The notes: generated from the letters alone by a model not told the origin. Counted from the stretch's first letter, positions 1-7,484 are shown. The stretch: DNA of 27,133 nucleotides from Thermoleophilia bacterium (GCA_025928435.1 JAICJM010000035.1:1-27133); one strand, 5' to 3'. Program-made: numbers and translations.

Positions 1-448
1 ACGAGCGCGCCCTTCGCCGAGCCGGTCGAGATCGTCGGCGACCTGCGGGCGCGGCTCCATGCCGCCACCGACGCGGTCGACACCGACTTCACGATGGCGC
101 TTGTCGACGTGTTCCCCGACGGGGCCGCGAACCTGATCGAGGACGGGATCCAGCGCATGAGCCTGCGCGAGCCGGAGCGGGGCCGGCAGCTGCTCGAGCC
201 CCGGCCGGGTCTACGAGGTCGAGATCGACCTGTGGGCGACCGCATACCGCCTGGTGGCCGGCCACCGGCTCCGCGTCGAGGTGTCATCGAGCGAGTTCGA
301 TCGCTACGATCGGAACCTGAACACGGCCGAGCTGCCGGGGCGGGGCACCCAGATGCTGGTCGCCCACCAAACCGTCTTCCACGACGCGGCCCGGCCGTCG
401 CACGTCCTGATTCCCATGCGCCTCGCACGCGCGGAAGGAGACCCATGA
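1..448 (+). CDS. CocE/NonD-type hydrolase, C-terminal fragment with frameshift
   Basis: This is the 3' part of a gene that begins before the window. The reading frame from base 1 gives a jelly-roll-like segment (VDTDFTMALVDVFPDG) and, after a frame change, EPGRVYEVEIDLWATAYRL followed by GHRLRVEVSSSEFDRYDRN. These are typical of the X-Pro dipeptidyl-peptidase C-terminal (galactose-binding-like) domain of CocE/NonD alpha/beta hydrolases, which cleave ester or amide substrates. The catalytic domain is outside the window. The frame changes at the CCCC run at 199-202: removing one C joins the two halves into a perfect family motif, so one extra C (mutation or sequencing error) is the simplest explanation. 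The stop (446-448) overlaps the next ATG by 4 nt. Family assignment is fairly secure; substrate unknown. Confidence 0.72.
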
Positions 449-654
449 AGCTCAGCGCCCGAAACCGGCTCGACGGCACCATCGTGAAGATCACGCGCGG
501 CGACGCGATCGCGAACGTCGCGCTCGACGTCGGCGGTCAGAGGATCGTCGCGTCGATCACGGTCGAGGCGGTCGACGAGCTCGGCCTGAAGGAGGGCGCG
601 AGCGCGACCGCCGTCATCAAGGCCTCGGACGTGATGATCGCCGTCGACGCGTAG
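445..654 (+). CDS. TOBE-domain (molbindin-like) small protein
   Basis: A 69-residue protein made of a single TOBE/Mop-like domain. It starts MKLSARNRLDGTIVKI, continues through GDAIANVALDVGG, and ends SATAVIKASDVMIAVD. This is the pattern of molbindins, small proteins that bind molybdate or tungstate oxyanions in the cytoplasm, and of the C-terminal domains of ModE and ModC. The ATG at 445 is favoured over longer readings in the same frame because a strong GGAAGGAGA ribosome-binding site sits just upstream and because it overlaps the preceding stop as ATGA, implying translational coupling. No mod transporter gene is visible, so the molybdate role is inferred from the family only. Confidence 0.8.
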   Translation: MKLSARNRLDGTIVKITRGDAIANVALDVGGQRIVASITVEAVDELGLKEGASATAVIKASDVMIAVDA

Positions 655-658
655 GCGG

Positions 659-1054
659 TCAGTCGCCGCTGCGCGGGTGGCACGTGCCCGGCGCCCAGTT
701 CCAGACCGCGAGCACGGAGGCGGGCGGCGTCACGGCGCAGTTGAAGTTGCTGTTGCCGGGGATGCCGGCGTCCCCGGCCCGCCACGGCCCGGAGCCCGTC
801 TGCCGGTAGACCAGGTAGGCACCGTCGTCCTGATTGCCGATCTGGGCCTTCTTCGAGCTCTTGCTGGGGATGAGCGCGGCGCCGGCCCAGTGGTCGCCGG
901 TGGCGGGGTCGAGCGCGTAGTAGGTCTGGCCCTTCACCAGCCCGGTGTAGTCGGACACCGGCAGCCCCGATGAGCCGGAGCCTCCGCAGCCCGCCAGCGC
1001 GAGCGCCGCTGCGGCGGCGAGGAGGGGCGGCAGGTGGGCGGGTGCGGGGCGCAC
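659..1054 (-). CDS. Small secreted lipoprotein, unknown function
   Basis: A 131-residue protein with a clear lipoprotein signal: a hydrophobic Ala/Leu stretch at residues 9-21, then the lipobox LAGC and a Gly/Ser-rich linker (GGSGSSG). The mature part is about 105 residues with DYTGLVKGQTYYALDP and a tryptophan-rich end (VWNWAPGTCH); it has two further cysteines that could form a disulfide. I do not recognise the family. The gene converges with the TOBE gene (stops 4 nt apart) and is divergent from the GH16-like gene. It is probably anchored on the outer face of the membrane. Confidence 0.7.
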   Translation of the reverse strand: MRPAPAHLPPLLAAAAALALAGCGGSGSSGLPVSDYTGLVKGQTYYALDPATGDHWAGAALIPSKSSKKAQIGNQDDGAYLVYRQTGSGPWRAGDAGIPGNSNFNCAVTPPASVLAVWNWAPGTCHPRSGD

Positions 1055-1195
1055 GGCGGGCCGGGAGACGATACCGCCTGCACCTCTCCCGCCGCAGGGC
1101 GGAGCTCAAGCCGGGTTGTAAACGGTAATTGAGCGTGTTGTGAGAATCTCTTTGGAAGCATGTGGAAGGGGGGTCGGATTGCCGATGATCGCCGC

Positions 1196-1951
1196 ATGCA
1201 ACGATCCAGGAAGATCCTCATGTGCCTCGCGGTCCTCGTCGTGGGAGTGGGACCCCTCGCCGCCCAGGCCACGGCCTCGACCCCGCCCCCGGTGTCGGGG
1301 ACGTTCCCGAAACGAATCTTCTACCGCCAGTTCCAGCTGCCGCTCAAGCCGCACACCTGGACGCTTTACGACGGCGTCCCCGGGTGCTGCCCGCAGTCGT
1401 ACTGGGCGCCCTCGCACGTCGTGTCGAAGGGCGGCATGCTCCGGATCCAGACCTACAAGGATCCCCAGTACGGCGGCCGCTGGGTCTCCGGCGGCACGTC
1501 GATGGCACGCCTCGTCAGCCAGACGTACGGCCGCTGGGTGATCCGCTTCCGGATGAAGGCGGCCAAGGGCGTCGGCATGGACGTCGCCCTTCGCCCCAAC
1601 GGCGGCGGCACCGTCCTCGACTGGGCCGAGGAGTCGTCCGACAAGGGCGCCGCCCGCCGGGTCGAGACGGCGACGCTCCACTACGGCAGCACACGCGTGC
1701 ACGCTCACGTGACGGCCGACTTCACCAAGTGGCACCGGATGACGGTCGCCTGGGTGCCGGGGGACATCACCGTGCGCCTCGACGGACACATCTGGGCGCA
1801 CTACACGAGCCACGTCCCGTCCACGCCGATGCACATGGTGATGCAGACGAACGTCGGCTCGAACGGCTTCACCGGCGTCATGCCGGACTCGACGACGCCG
1901 AGCAAGGTCGCGCTCCAGCTCGACTACGTGGCCATCTACAAGTACCACTAG
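1196..1951 (+). CDS. Secreted GH16-like (laminarinase-fold) protein, nucleophile position altered
   Basis: A 251-residue exported protein. The ATG at 1196 gives a textbook signal peptide (RSRK, a hydrophobic core, then AQATAS near residue 28); an in-frame ATG at 1160 would only add a charged extension in front of it. The body resembles a GH16 concanavalin-like fold: YGRWVIRFRMKAAKG (residues 111-125), then GTVLDWAEES (138-147), then WHRMTVAWVPGDITVRLDG and a C-terminal LQLDYVAIYKY strand. GH16 enzymes cleave beta-glucans or galactans using an E-x-D-x(x)-E motif. Here the first Glu (nucleophile) is Val140, while Asp142 and the acid/base Glu145 remain, so ordinary retaining hydrolysis may be lost and a carbohydrate-binding role is possible. 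A hairpin terminator follows. Confidence 0.7.
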   Translation: MQRSRKILMCLAVLVVGVGPLAAQATASTPPPVSGTFPKRIFYRQFQLPLKPHTWTLYDGVPGCCPQSYWAPSHVVSKGGMLRIQTYKDPQYGGRWVSGGTSMARLVSQTYGRWVIRFRMKAAKGVGMDVALRPNGGGTVLDWAEESSDKGAARRVETATLHYGSTRVHAHVTADFTKWHRMTVAWVPGDITVRLDGHIWAHYTSHVPSTPMHMVMQTNVGSNGFTGVMPDSTTPSKVALQLDYVAIYKYH

Positions 1952-1977
1952 ACCGCACGCTCTACCGAGGGGTCAAA

Positions 1978-2013
1978 AGCGCCGGCCGGAAGGTTCGCCT
2001 CCCGGCCGGCGCT
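1978..2013. terminator. Hairpin terminator after the GH16-like gene
   Basis: AGCGCCGGCCGG (1978-1989) pairs perfectly with CCGGCCGGCGCT (2002-2013), giving a 12-bp GC-rich stem with a 12-nt loop. CGTCTTT follows on the plus strand and the base run CAAAAGC precedes it, giving GCTTTTG on the minus strand. It could therefore act in both directions, although the U tracts are short. Confidence 0.65.
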
Positions 2014-2023
2014 CGTCTTTGTC

Positions 2024-2225
2024 GATGGTTGATCCCGATCCCCCGCGCGCCTGGACGTCAGGCTGTCGGTGGGGGTTCGGGTCGCTGGTGGGGCTGCGGC
2101 TGCGAACCGTCGCATCGCGGCGTCCTCAGTCGCGCCCATATTTCGCCCAATATGAACTCCCTCTAGTCCTTGCGCTGCGTGGTTCGCAGTCGCCCAGGAC
2201 ACCCGGGGAATCGGGATCAACCATC
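2024..2225. mobile_element. ~202-bp element with 22-bp near-perfect terminal inverted repeats (MITE-like candidate)
   Basis: The left arm 2024-2045 begins GATGGTTGATCCCGAT; the right arm 2204-2225 is its reverse complement with 21 of 22 positions matching, and similarity continues inward with small differences. Inside lies a second inverted pair, CTGCGAACC (2100-2108) and GGTTCGCAG (2181-2189), plus a tandem-like CGCCCATAT / CGCCCAATAT. The central part is less GC-rich than its surroundings. No transposase, long ORF or convincing target-site duplication is visible. The right arm contains the stop codon of the CDF gene, suggesting later insertion. It could instead be a palindromic REP-like unit. 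Confidence 0.5.
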
Positions 2226-3170
2226 TAGGCCCCCGCCGGCACCGCGGCGGGGGCGCGGAGACATCTGCACGAGCCGCGGTTTGCCGTGCTCGACCTGGAG
2301 CGTCGTGTGACCGATGCCGAAGCGGTCGTCGATCAGTTCCTCGAGCTGCTCGCGGATGCCGTGGCAGTCGGCGTCGGACTCGACCAGCACGTGGGCGGAC
2401 AGGGAGGGGAACCCGGAGGTCACCTCCCACACGTGCAGGTCGTGCACCTCGACGACGCCGGGGTGGCCGGCGAGCGCCGTCCCGATCTCCTCGACGTCCA
2501 TCCCCTCCGGCGCGGCCTCGAGGAAGATGCGGCCGCTGGCCCTGAGCAGCCCGTAGGACGCGCGCAGCATGAGCGCCGCGACGAACAGGGAGGCGATCGG
2601 GTCGGCCCGCTCGAAGCCGGTCGCGAGGATCACGATCGCCGCGATCCCCGTGCCGATGAAGGCGTACAGGTCGGTGAGGATGTGCTGGAAGCTGCCCTCG
2701 ACGTTCAGGCTCTCGCGGTTCGCCTTCGCGAGCACCCAGGTCGCCAGCAGGTTGACGACGACGCCGACGGCCGCGACCGCCAGGATCAGCTTCGCCTCGA
2801 CCGAGGGTGGCGACGCCAGCCGCCGCACGGCCTCGATCACGATCAGCACGGCCAGCGTGAGCAGGGTCGCGCCGTTGAACTGTGCGGCCAGGATCTCGGC
2901 CCGGCGGTAGCCGTAGGTCAGTGCCCCCTTCGCGGGCCGCGCGGCGAGCGACGCCGCCCACAGCGAGAGGCCGATCGCCACGGCGTCCGTCAGCATGTGG
3001 GCCGCGTCCGAGATCAGCGCCAGCGAGTCGGCGACGAGGCCGACCGCGATCTCGACGGCCATCAGCCCCAGGATCAAGCCGAGCGCGATCGCGAGCTGGC
3101 GCCGGTTCGCGTCGGCGGAGACGGCATGGGAGTGGCCGCCGTGGTGGCCGTGGTGGTGGTCGTGGCTCAT
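2217..3170 (-). CDS. CDF-family zinc/cation efflux transporter (CzcD/ZitB-like)
   Basis: A 317-residue inner-membrane cation diffusion facilitator, exporting Zn2+ or related divalent metals in exchange for protons. The ATG at 3168-3170 is chosen because it opens the His-rich start MSHDHHHGHHGGHSH; longer readings are only GC-rich extension. About six membrane helices follow. The metal-site residues are present: SDAAHMLTD (Asp55, His58, Asp62) in TM2 and HILTD (His163, Asp167) in TM5. The C-terminal cytoplasmic domain carries VVEVHDLHVWEVTSG and HVLVESDADCHGI. The last residues (GAGGGLDG) run through a hairpin and into the inverted repeat that supplies the stop, so the tail may be non-native. 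No dedicated metal regulator is seen beside it. Confidence 0.9.
   Translation of the reverse strand: MSHDHHHGHHGGHSHAVSADANRRQLAIALGLILGLMAVEIAVGLVADSLALISDAAHMLTDAVAIGLSLWAASLAARPAKGALTYGYRRAEILAAQFNGATLLTLAVLIVIEAVRRLASPPSVEAKLILAVAAVGVVVNLLATWVLAKANRESLNVEGSFQHILTDLYAFIGTGIAAIVILATGFERADPIASLFVAALMLRASYGLLRASGRIFLEAAPEGMDVEEIGTALAGHPGVVEVHDLHVWEVTSGFPSLSAHVLVESDADCHGIREQLEELIDDRFGIGHTTLQVEHGKPRLVQMSPRPRRGAGGGLDG
2229..2254. terminator. GC-rich hairpin at the 3' end of the CDF gene
   Basis: GCCCCCGCCG (2229-2238) and CGGCGGGGGC (2245-2254) form a 10-bp perfect stem with a 6-nt loop. It lies within the last codons of the CDF reading frame and immediately next to the inverted-repeat element. 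On the minus strand it is not followed by a U run, so terminator function is uncertain; it may have been the original terminator before the coding end was shifted. Confidence 0.35.
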
Positions 3171-3247
3171 CGGGGTGGCGCCTGCGTGAGGATATCCGGC
3201 AGCTGCCCCGGTCTCACGAACCCCGCCCGCCCGGCGTTCTTCTCGGG

Positions 3248-4144
3248 ATGAGTGCCCTCGACGAGGCTCCCGTGGCGATCCCCGTCCGCCGCGACGTGCC
3301 CGCGCTGGCCGCCGGGCTCGTGACGGTGACCGCCTGGGGGTCGGCGTTCGTCGGCATCCGCGCCGCCGGGGAGGCGCTCTCGCCCGGCGCGATCGCGCTC
3401 GGCCGGCTGCTCGTGAGCTGCGCGGTGCTGGGCGCGGTCGCGGTCGTCCGCCGCGAGCCGCTGCCGGCCCGCCGCGACCTGTTGCAGATCGCCGCCTACG
3501 GCGTCCTGTGGCTGGGCCTCTACAGCGTGACACTGAACGCCGCGGAGCGGCAGGTCGACGCCGGGACGGCCGCGATGCTCGTGAACACCGGGCCGATCCT
3601 GATCGCGATCATGGCGGGCGCCTTCCTCGGCGAGGGCTTCCCGCCGGGGCTCTTCGCCGGCTGTGCCGTGGCGTTCGCCGGGTGCGTGACGATCGGCTTT
3701 GCGACCGCGGAGTCCACGTCGCGGGCGGCGCTCGGCATCTTCCTGTGTCTGGTCGCGGCGCTCGCGTACGCCGCGGCGGTCGTGGTGCAGAAGCCCGTCC
3801 TCGCGCGCGTCTCGCCGCTCCAGGTCACGTGGCTCGGGTGCGCGGCGGCGACCGTGGCGTGCCTGCCGTTCGCGCCCAGCCTCGTCTCCGGCGTGGCCGA
3901 GTCGCGTGCGGGGCCGATCGCGTGGACGGTCTACCTCGGGCTCGTCCCCACGGCGCTCGGCTTCGCGACCTGGACGTTCGCGCTGGGCCGGACGAGCGCC
4001 GGCCGCATGGGGTCGCTCACGTACCTGGCGCCCGTGGTCGCGATCATGCTCGGCTGGGCCGTGCTGAGCGAGCGGCCGCCGTGGCTCGCCTTCGCCGGCG
4101 GCTTCCCGTGCCTGGTCGGCGTGTCGCTGGCCAGGCGGCGCTAG
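3248..4144 (+). CDS. EamA/DMT-family transporter
   Basis: A 298-residue integral membrane protein with about ten hydrophobic helices arranged as two EamA repeats. The first begins LAAGLVTVTAWGSAFVGIRA and ends near GCVTIGFATAE; the second begins ALGIFLCLVAALAYAAAVVV and ends MGSLTYLAPVVAIMLGWAVL-SERPPW, the classic EamA signature with its Glu. Family members export amino acids, nucleosides or other small metabolites; substrate cannot be predicted. The ATG at 3248 leaves a short cytoplasmic N-terminus (MSALDEAPVAIPVRRD). It is divergent from the CDF gene and convergent with the ureide operon, with only 6 nt between the two stop codons. Confidence 0.88.
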   Translation: MSALDEAPVAIPVRRDVPALAAGLVTVTAWGSAFVGIRAAGEALSPGAIALGRLLVSCAVLGAVAVVRREPLPARRDLLQIAAYGVLWLGLYSVTLNAAERQVDAGTAAMLVNTGPILIAIMAGAFLGEGFPPGLFAGCAVAFAGCVTIGFATAESTSRAALGIFLCLVAALAYAAAVVVQKPVLARVSPLQVTWLGCAAATVACLPFAPSLVSGVAESRAGPIAWTVYLGLVPTALGFATWTFALGRTSAGRMGSLTYLAPVVAIMLGWAVLSERPPWLAFAGGFPCLVGVSLARRR

Positions 4145-4155
4145 CTATAGCTAGC
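4140..4155. repeat. 16-bp perfect palindrome containing both convergent stop codons
   Basis: GCTAGCTATAGCTAGC is self-complementary over all 16 bases. The EamA gene ends with TAG at 4142-4144 on the plus strand, and the amidohydrolase ends with TAG at 4151-4153 on the minus strand, so the two stops are mirror images. It contains two CTAG tetramers, which are generally rare in bacterial DNA. There is no loop, so a classical terminator is unlikely; a protein-binding or cruciform role is possible but unproven. Confidence 0.6.
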
Positions 4156-5347
4156 CGCCGGCCAGCTCGCGCAGCGCCGCCTCGAGCGCGTCCACGCAGG
4201 CCGCGACGTCCTCGGGCGAGCTCGACTCGGCCGGCGAATGGCTGATGCCGCCGTTCAGGCTGCGGACGAAGAGCATGGCGACGGGCACGCCGGCCCGGGC
4301 CAGCACCTGTGCGTCGTGGCCCGCGCCGGAGGGCAGCGACGGCGCGGGCCCCGCCGCCCGGGTCAGCACGTCGCGGAGGCCGGGGTCGCACGCGACCGGG
4401 TCGATCCGCATCGTGATGTCGACCTGCGTCTCGCAGCCGTGCGCACGCGCGGCCTCGTCGGCGGCCCGCCAGACCGCTCGCTCGAGCGCCGCCAGCCGCT
4501 CGGCGTCCGGCGCCCGTGCGTCGACGCGGACCGTCGTGCGCCGGGCGATCACATTCGCCGCCCCCGGCTCGACGGCGACGGCCGAACCGACCGTGACGAC
4601 GGCATCCGCGATCTCGCGCGTCGCTGCGGCGATGCCGACCTGAAACGCGGCCGCGCACAGGGCGGCGTCGCGGCGGCTGCCCATCGGCGTCGTGCCGGCG
4701 TGGCCGGCCGCGCCGGCGAAGACGACGCGCAGCTCGAGGATGCCGACGATCGAGGTGATGACGCCGAGTGGGGCGCCGCCCTCGGCCAGCACAGGGCCCT
4801 GCTCGATGTGGGCCTCGACGAACGCGGCCGGCGCCGGCACGAGCCAGCCGCCGCCGGGCGTGAACGGGTGACCGCCGGCGGCCAGCGCCTCGCGCACCGT
4901 GACGCCGTCGCCGTCGGCGTTCTCGAGGCCGGCGGCGTCGAGCTGGCCGCTCACCGCCCGGCTGCCGAGGAAGCCGTCGCCGAAGCGCCAGCCCTCCTCG
5001 TCGCGGAACGCGACCACCGTCGCCGTGCGCGCGCCCGGCTCCAGCCGGGAGGCCGCCTCGAGCGCGGCCACGACGCCGAGCGCGCCGTCGAAGCGGCCGC
5101 CCCGCGGGACGGAGTCGAGATGCGAGCCGCACCACACCTCGGCCGCCCCGGGCTCACGCCCCGGCAGGCGCCCGTACAGGTTGCCGATCGCGTCCGTGCC
5201 CGTCTCGAGGCCGGCCTCGCGCATCCAGCCCTCGACCAGGGCGTGGGCGGCGTCCTCGTGCGCGGACAGCGCCGGGCGATTGGCCCCGTCGCCGTCCCCG
5301 ATCGCGTAGATCGCATCCAGGCGCTCCTCGACCCGCGATCGCGTCAC
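4151..5347 (-). CDS. allC: Allantoate amidohydrolase / N-carbamoyl-L-amino acid hydrolase (M20-type zinc amidase)
   Basis: A 398-residue cytoplasmic metallo-amidase of the hydantoinase/carbamoylase family, which removes the carbamoyl group from allantoate or an N-carbamoyl amino acid. The dinuclear metal ligands are visible: His76 in GSHLDSVPRGGRFDG, Asp87 in the same motif, Glu118 in RDEEGWRFG, His180 in VEAHIEQGPVL and His370 in GGISHSPAE. The dimerisation/lid segment AGAAGHAGTTPMGSRRDA is also present. The GTG start is chosen because it overlaps the upstream racemase stop as GTGA and gives the usual family length. It is the last gene of the operon. Choosing between allantoate and N-carbamoyl amino acids is inference from its neighbours, so the symbol is tentative. 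Confidence 0.82.
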   Translation of the reverse strand: MTRSRVEERLDAIYAIGDGDGANRPALSAHEDAAHALVEGWMREAGLETGTDAIGNLYGRLPGREPGAAEVWCGSHLDSVPRGGRFDGALGVVAALEAASRLEPGARTATVVAFRDEEGWRFGDGFLGSRAVSGQLDAAGLENADGDGVTVREALAAGGHPFTPGGGWLVPAPAAFVEAHIEQGPVLAEGGAPLGVITSIVGILELRVVFAGAAGHAGTTPMGSRRDAALCAAAFQVGIAAATREIADAVVTVGSAVAVEPGAANVIARRTTVRVDARAPDAERLAALERAVWRAADEAARAHGCETQVDITMRIDPVACDPGLRDVLTRAAGPAPSLPSGAGHDAQVLARAGVPVAMLFVRSLNGGISHSPAESSSPEDVAACVDALEAALRELAGG

Positions 5348-6048
5348 CGCAGGATCGTCGCCGGGGGCGCGAACGAGCGCACCTTGGACGTCCCCAGGCC
5401 CAGCGAGACCAGCGACTCCGCGTGCGCGACCGCGGCCGGCACGGCCTCGACGACCGGGACTCGCAGCCGCCCCTCGAGCTCGGACCGGATCGAGACCATC
5501 GCGCCGCAGCCCATGCAGAGCACCTCGGCCCCCGCGGCGATCGCCCGCGCCCCCGCCGCCGCGATCCGGTCGAGCGCCGCGGCCGGGTCGGCGTCCAGCT
5601 CGAGCACCTCCACCTCGCTCGGCTCGACCGCGGCGCACCGGGCCTCGATCCCGTAGTGGCGCAGCATGCCCCACGTCGCCGGCGTCGCCCGATCGACGGT
5701 CGAGACGATCCCGAAGCGGTGCCCGAGCGACATGGCGAGCAGGAAGCTCGCCTCCGCGATCCCGACCACGGGCGCCTCGGTCAGCTCGCGGGCGGCGTAC
5801 AGGCCCGGATCGCCGAAGCAGGCCACGATGGCGGCGTCGAACGTGCCGGCCCGCTCGGAGACGAGCCGGGCCACGGCGGCGGCCGCGACCGTCTCGTCGT
5901 ACCAGCCGTCGATGAAGGGCACGCTGCCCTCGACCGTCGCCGCCTCGATCCCGGTGCCCGGCCGGGCGGCCGCGCGGGCGGCGTCGGCCATCCCATCGGT
6001 CATCGAGACGGTGGTGTTCGGATTCACGAGCAGGATGCGCGTACTCAT
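5344..6048 (-). CDS. Asp/Glu/hydantoin racemase family (allantoin or hydantoin racemase)
   Basis: A 234-residue cofactor-independent racemase. The start MSTRILLVNPNTTVSMTDG carries the NPNTT signature of hydantoin/allantoin racemases (HyuE/HpxA type). The two catalytic cysteines are Cys77 in VACFGDPGL and Cys181 in CMGCGAM; Cys178 is an additional nearby cysteine. Its expected role is to interconvert the enantiomers of the cyclic ureide so that a stereoselective ring-opening enzyme can consume both. It overlaps its neighbours by 4 nt on each side (ATGA with the amidohydrolase upstream, GTGA with the amidase downstream), which supports a shared pathway and tight stoichiometry. Confidence 0.85.
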   Translation of the reverse strand: MSTRILLVNPNTTVSMTDGMADAARAAARPGTGIEAATVEGSVPFIDGWYDETVAAAAVARLVSERAGTFDAAIVACFGDPGLYAARELTEAPVVGIAEASFLLAMSLGHRFGIVSTVDRATPATWGMLRHYGIEARCAAVEPSEVEVLELDADPAAALDRIAAAGARAIAAGAEVLCMGCGAMVSIRSELEGRLRVPVVEAVPAAVAHAESLVSLGLGTSKVRSFAPPATILR

Positions 6049-7484
6049 GCCGTCGCCGCCTCGAGCGCCCGCCGCTGCGCGGGGACGAACCGGCCGAAGC
6101 CCGGCGCGACCGTCTCGTCCGCGCCGTCGCGGAAGACCGTCGTGCCGCGCACGAGCGTGCGCACCACCCGGCCCGTCACCTCGCGGCCCTCGAAAGGCGT
6201 CCATTTGTGGGTGTGGTGCAGGTCGGCGCCCCGGATCGTCCACGCCCGCGCCGGGTCGACCAGCGCCAGGTCGGCGTCGGAGCCGATCGCAATCGCGCCC
6301 TTGCGCGGCGCGAGCTGCCACAGCGCGGCCGGCGTCGTCGCCGTCCAGCGGGCGATGTCGTCCCACGAGAACCCGCGCGCCCGGGCCTCGGTCACGACGA
6401 CCGGCACGAACGTCTCGATCCCGGGCAGGCCGTTCGGCGCCGCGAAGATGTCATCTGCGCCGCGGGTGCGGCTTTCGTACGTGAACGCGCAGTGGTCGGT
6501 GGTGATGCAGTCGATCGTGCCGTCCGCGAGCCGCTCCCACAGGTGCTCGACGTCGGCCCGGGAGCGGATCGGCGGGGCGCAGCGCGCGAACGGCCCCAGG
6601 CGGGACAGGTCGTCGTGGTCGAGCGCGAGGTACTGCGGGCACGTCTCGCACGTGACGCGGATGCCGCGCGCCTTGGCCCGCGCGACCGCGTCGGCGGCCG
6701 CGCCGCAGCTCAGGTGGACGATGTGCACCCACGCGCCCGCGGCCTCGGCCAGCACGATGGCGCGGCTCACCGCCTCGACCTCGACCACGGGCGGGCGCGA
6801 GTCGTGGTGCGCCAGCGGCTCCTTCCGCCCCTCGGCCTCCATCCGCGCTAAGCCGGCCGCGAGCAGCGTGTCGCTCTCGGCGTGCACGCCCAGCATGAGC
6901 CCGGTCGAGGCGAGGTGGGTGAGCGCCGCCAGCAGGCGGTCGTCGTCGACGCCGGGGAAGCTCGGGTCGGAGTTGCACATGAATGCCTTCAGGCCGGCCG
7001 CGCCGGCGGCGATCTGCTCGTCGATCTGCTCGGACGCCGTCGACTGGACGACGCCGCCCCAAAGGGCGAAGTCGACCACCGCGGCCGGCTCGGCCAGGGC
7101 CCGCTTGCGCTCGAACGTGGCGCCGTCGACCGTCGGCGGCCGAGCCTGTGGCATCTCGACGACGGTGGTGACCCCACCCGCGGCGGCGCCGCGGCCGCCC
7201 GGCTCGAAGCCCTCGTGCTCGTCCGGATCGGGGTCGAACAGGTCGGGGTCGTCCTGGATGAAGTGCGTGTGGGCGTCGATGACGCCGGGCAGGACGACGA
7301 GGCCGGTCGCGTCGACCATGTCCGCGCCGGTCCGGTCGGCGGCGCCGGGCGCAGCCAGCTCGGCGACGACGCCGTCGGCGATCACGACGTCGATCGGCCC
7401 CGCCCCGGCCGCCGTCACGACCTGGCCTCCGTGAACGATGATCCTGGACTCGCCGCCTGCCATGTGCCCCTCCGTGGTCGTCAT
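6045..7484 (-). CDS. allB: Allantoinase-like cyclic amidohydrolase (AllB/hydantoinase superfamily)
   Basis: A 479-residue TIM-barrel metallo-hydrolase that opens the five-membered ring of allantoin or a related hydantoin. The full metal site is present: His72 and His74 in DAHTHF, the Lys166 to be carboxylated in GLKAFMC, His201 in GVHAES, His257 in VHIVHLS and Asp330 in DCITTDH. The stretches EGFEPGGRGAAAGGVTTVVE, CETCPQYLALD and the C-terminal THKWTPFEGREVTGRVV match bacterial AllB better than D-hydantoinase. ATG 7484 overlaps the permease stop as ATGA; an internal ATG at 7463 is possible. Allantoinase is my favoured call, but Arthrobacter-type L-hydantoinases are relatives and not excluded. 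Confidence 0.82.
   Translation of the reverse strand: MTTTEGHMAGGESRIIVHGGQVVTAAGAGPIDVVIADGVVAELAAPGAADRTGADMVDATGLVVLPGVIDAHTHFIQDDPDLFDPDPDEHEGFEPGGRGAAAGGVTTVVEMPQARPPTVDGATFERKRALAEPAAVVDFALWGGVVQSTASEQIDEQIAAGAAGLKAFMCNSDPSFPGVDDDRLLAALTHLASTGLMLGVHAESDTLLAAGLARMEAEGRKEPLAHHDSRPPVVEVEAVSRAIVLAEAAGAWVHIVHLSCGAAADAVARAKARGIRVTCETCPQYLALDHDDLSRLGPFARCAPPIRSRADVEHLWERLADGTIDCITTDHCAFTYESRTRGADDIFAAPNGLPGIETFVPVVVTEARARGFSWDDIARWTATTPAALWQLAPRKGAIAIGSDADLALVDPARAWTIRGADLHHTHKWTPFEGREVTGRVVRTLVRGTTVFRDGADETVAPGFGRFVPAQRRALEAATA

Noticed and set aside
2229..2254. Hairpin treated as the definite terminator of the CDF gene
   Set aside because: It lies inside the reading frame and lacks a following U run, so it is reported only with low confidence.
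3171..3247. Metal-responsive riboswitch or operator between the CDF and EamA genes
   Set aside because: Only a short GATATC palindrome and a weak TATCCT box are visible; no convincing structured RNA or operator.
2286..3251. 321-codon plus-strand open frame over the CDF transporter
   Set aside because: Highly charged Asp/Arg/His repeats mirror the membrane codons of the real gene; no independent evidence of coding.
4238..5656. 472-codon plus-strand open frame over the amidohydrolase
   Set aside because: Antisense to a gene with all metal ligands present; a codon-bias artefact.
5422..7434. 670-codon plus-strand open frame across the racemase and allantoinase-like genes
   Set aside because: Low-complexity Ser/Arg/Ala composition, no motif, and fully antisense to two enzymes with complete active sites.
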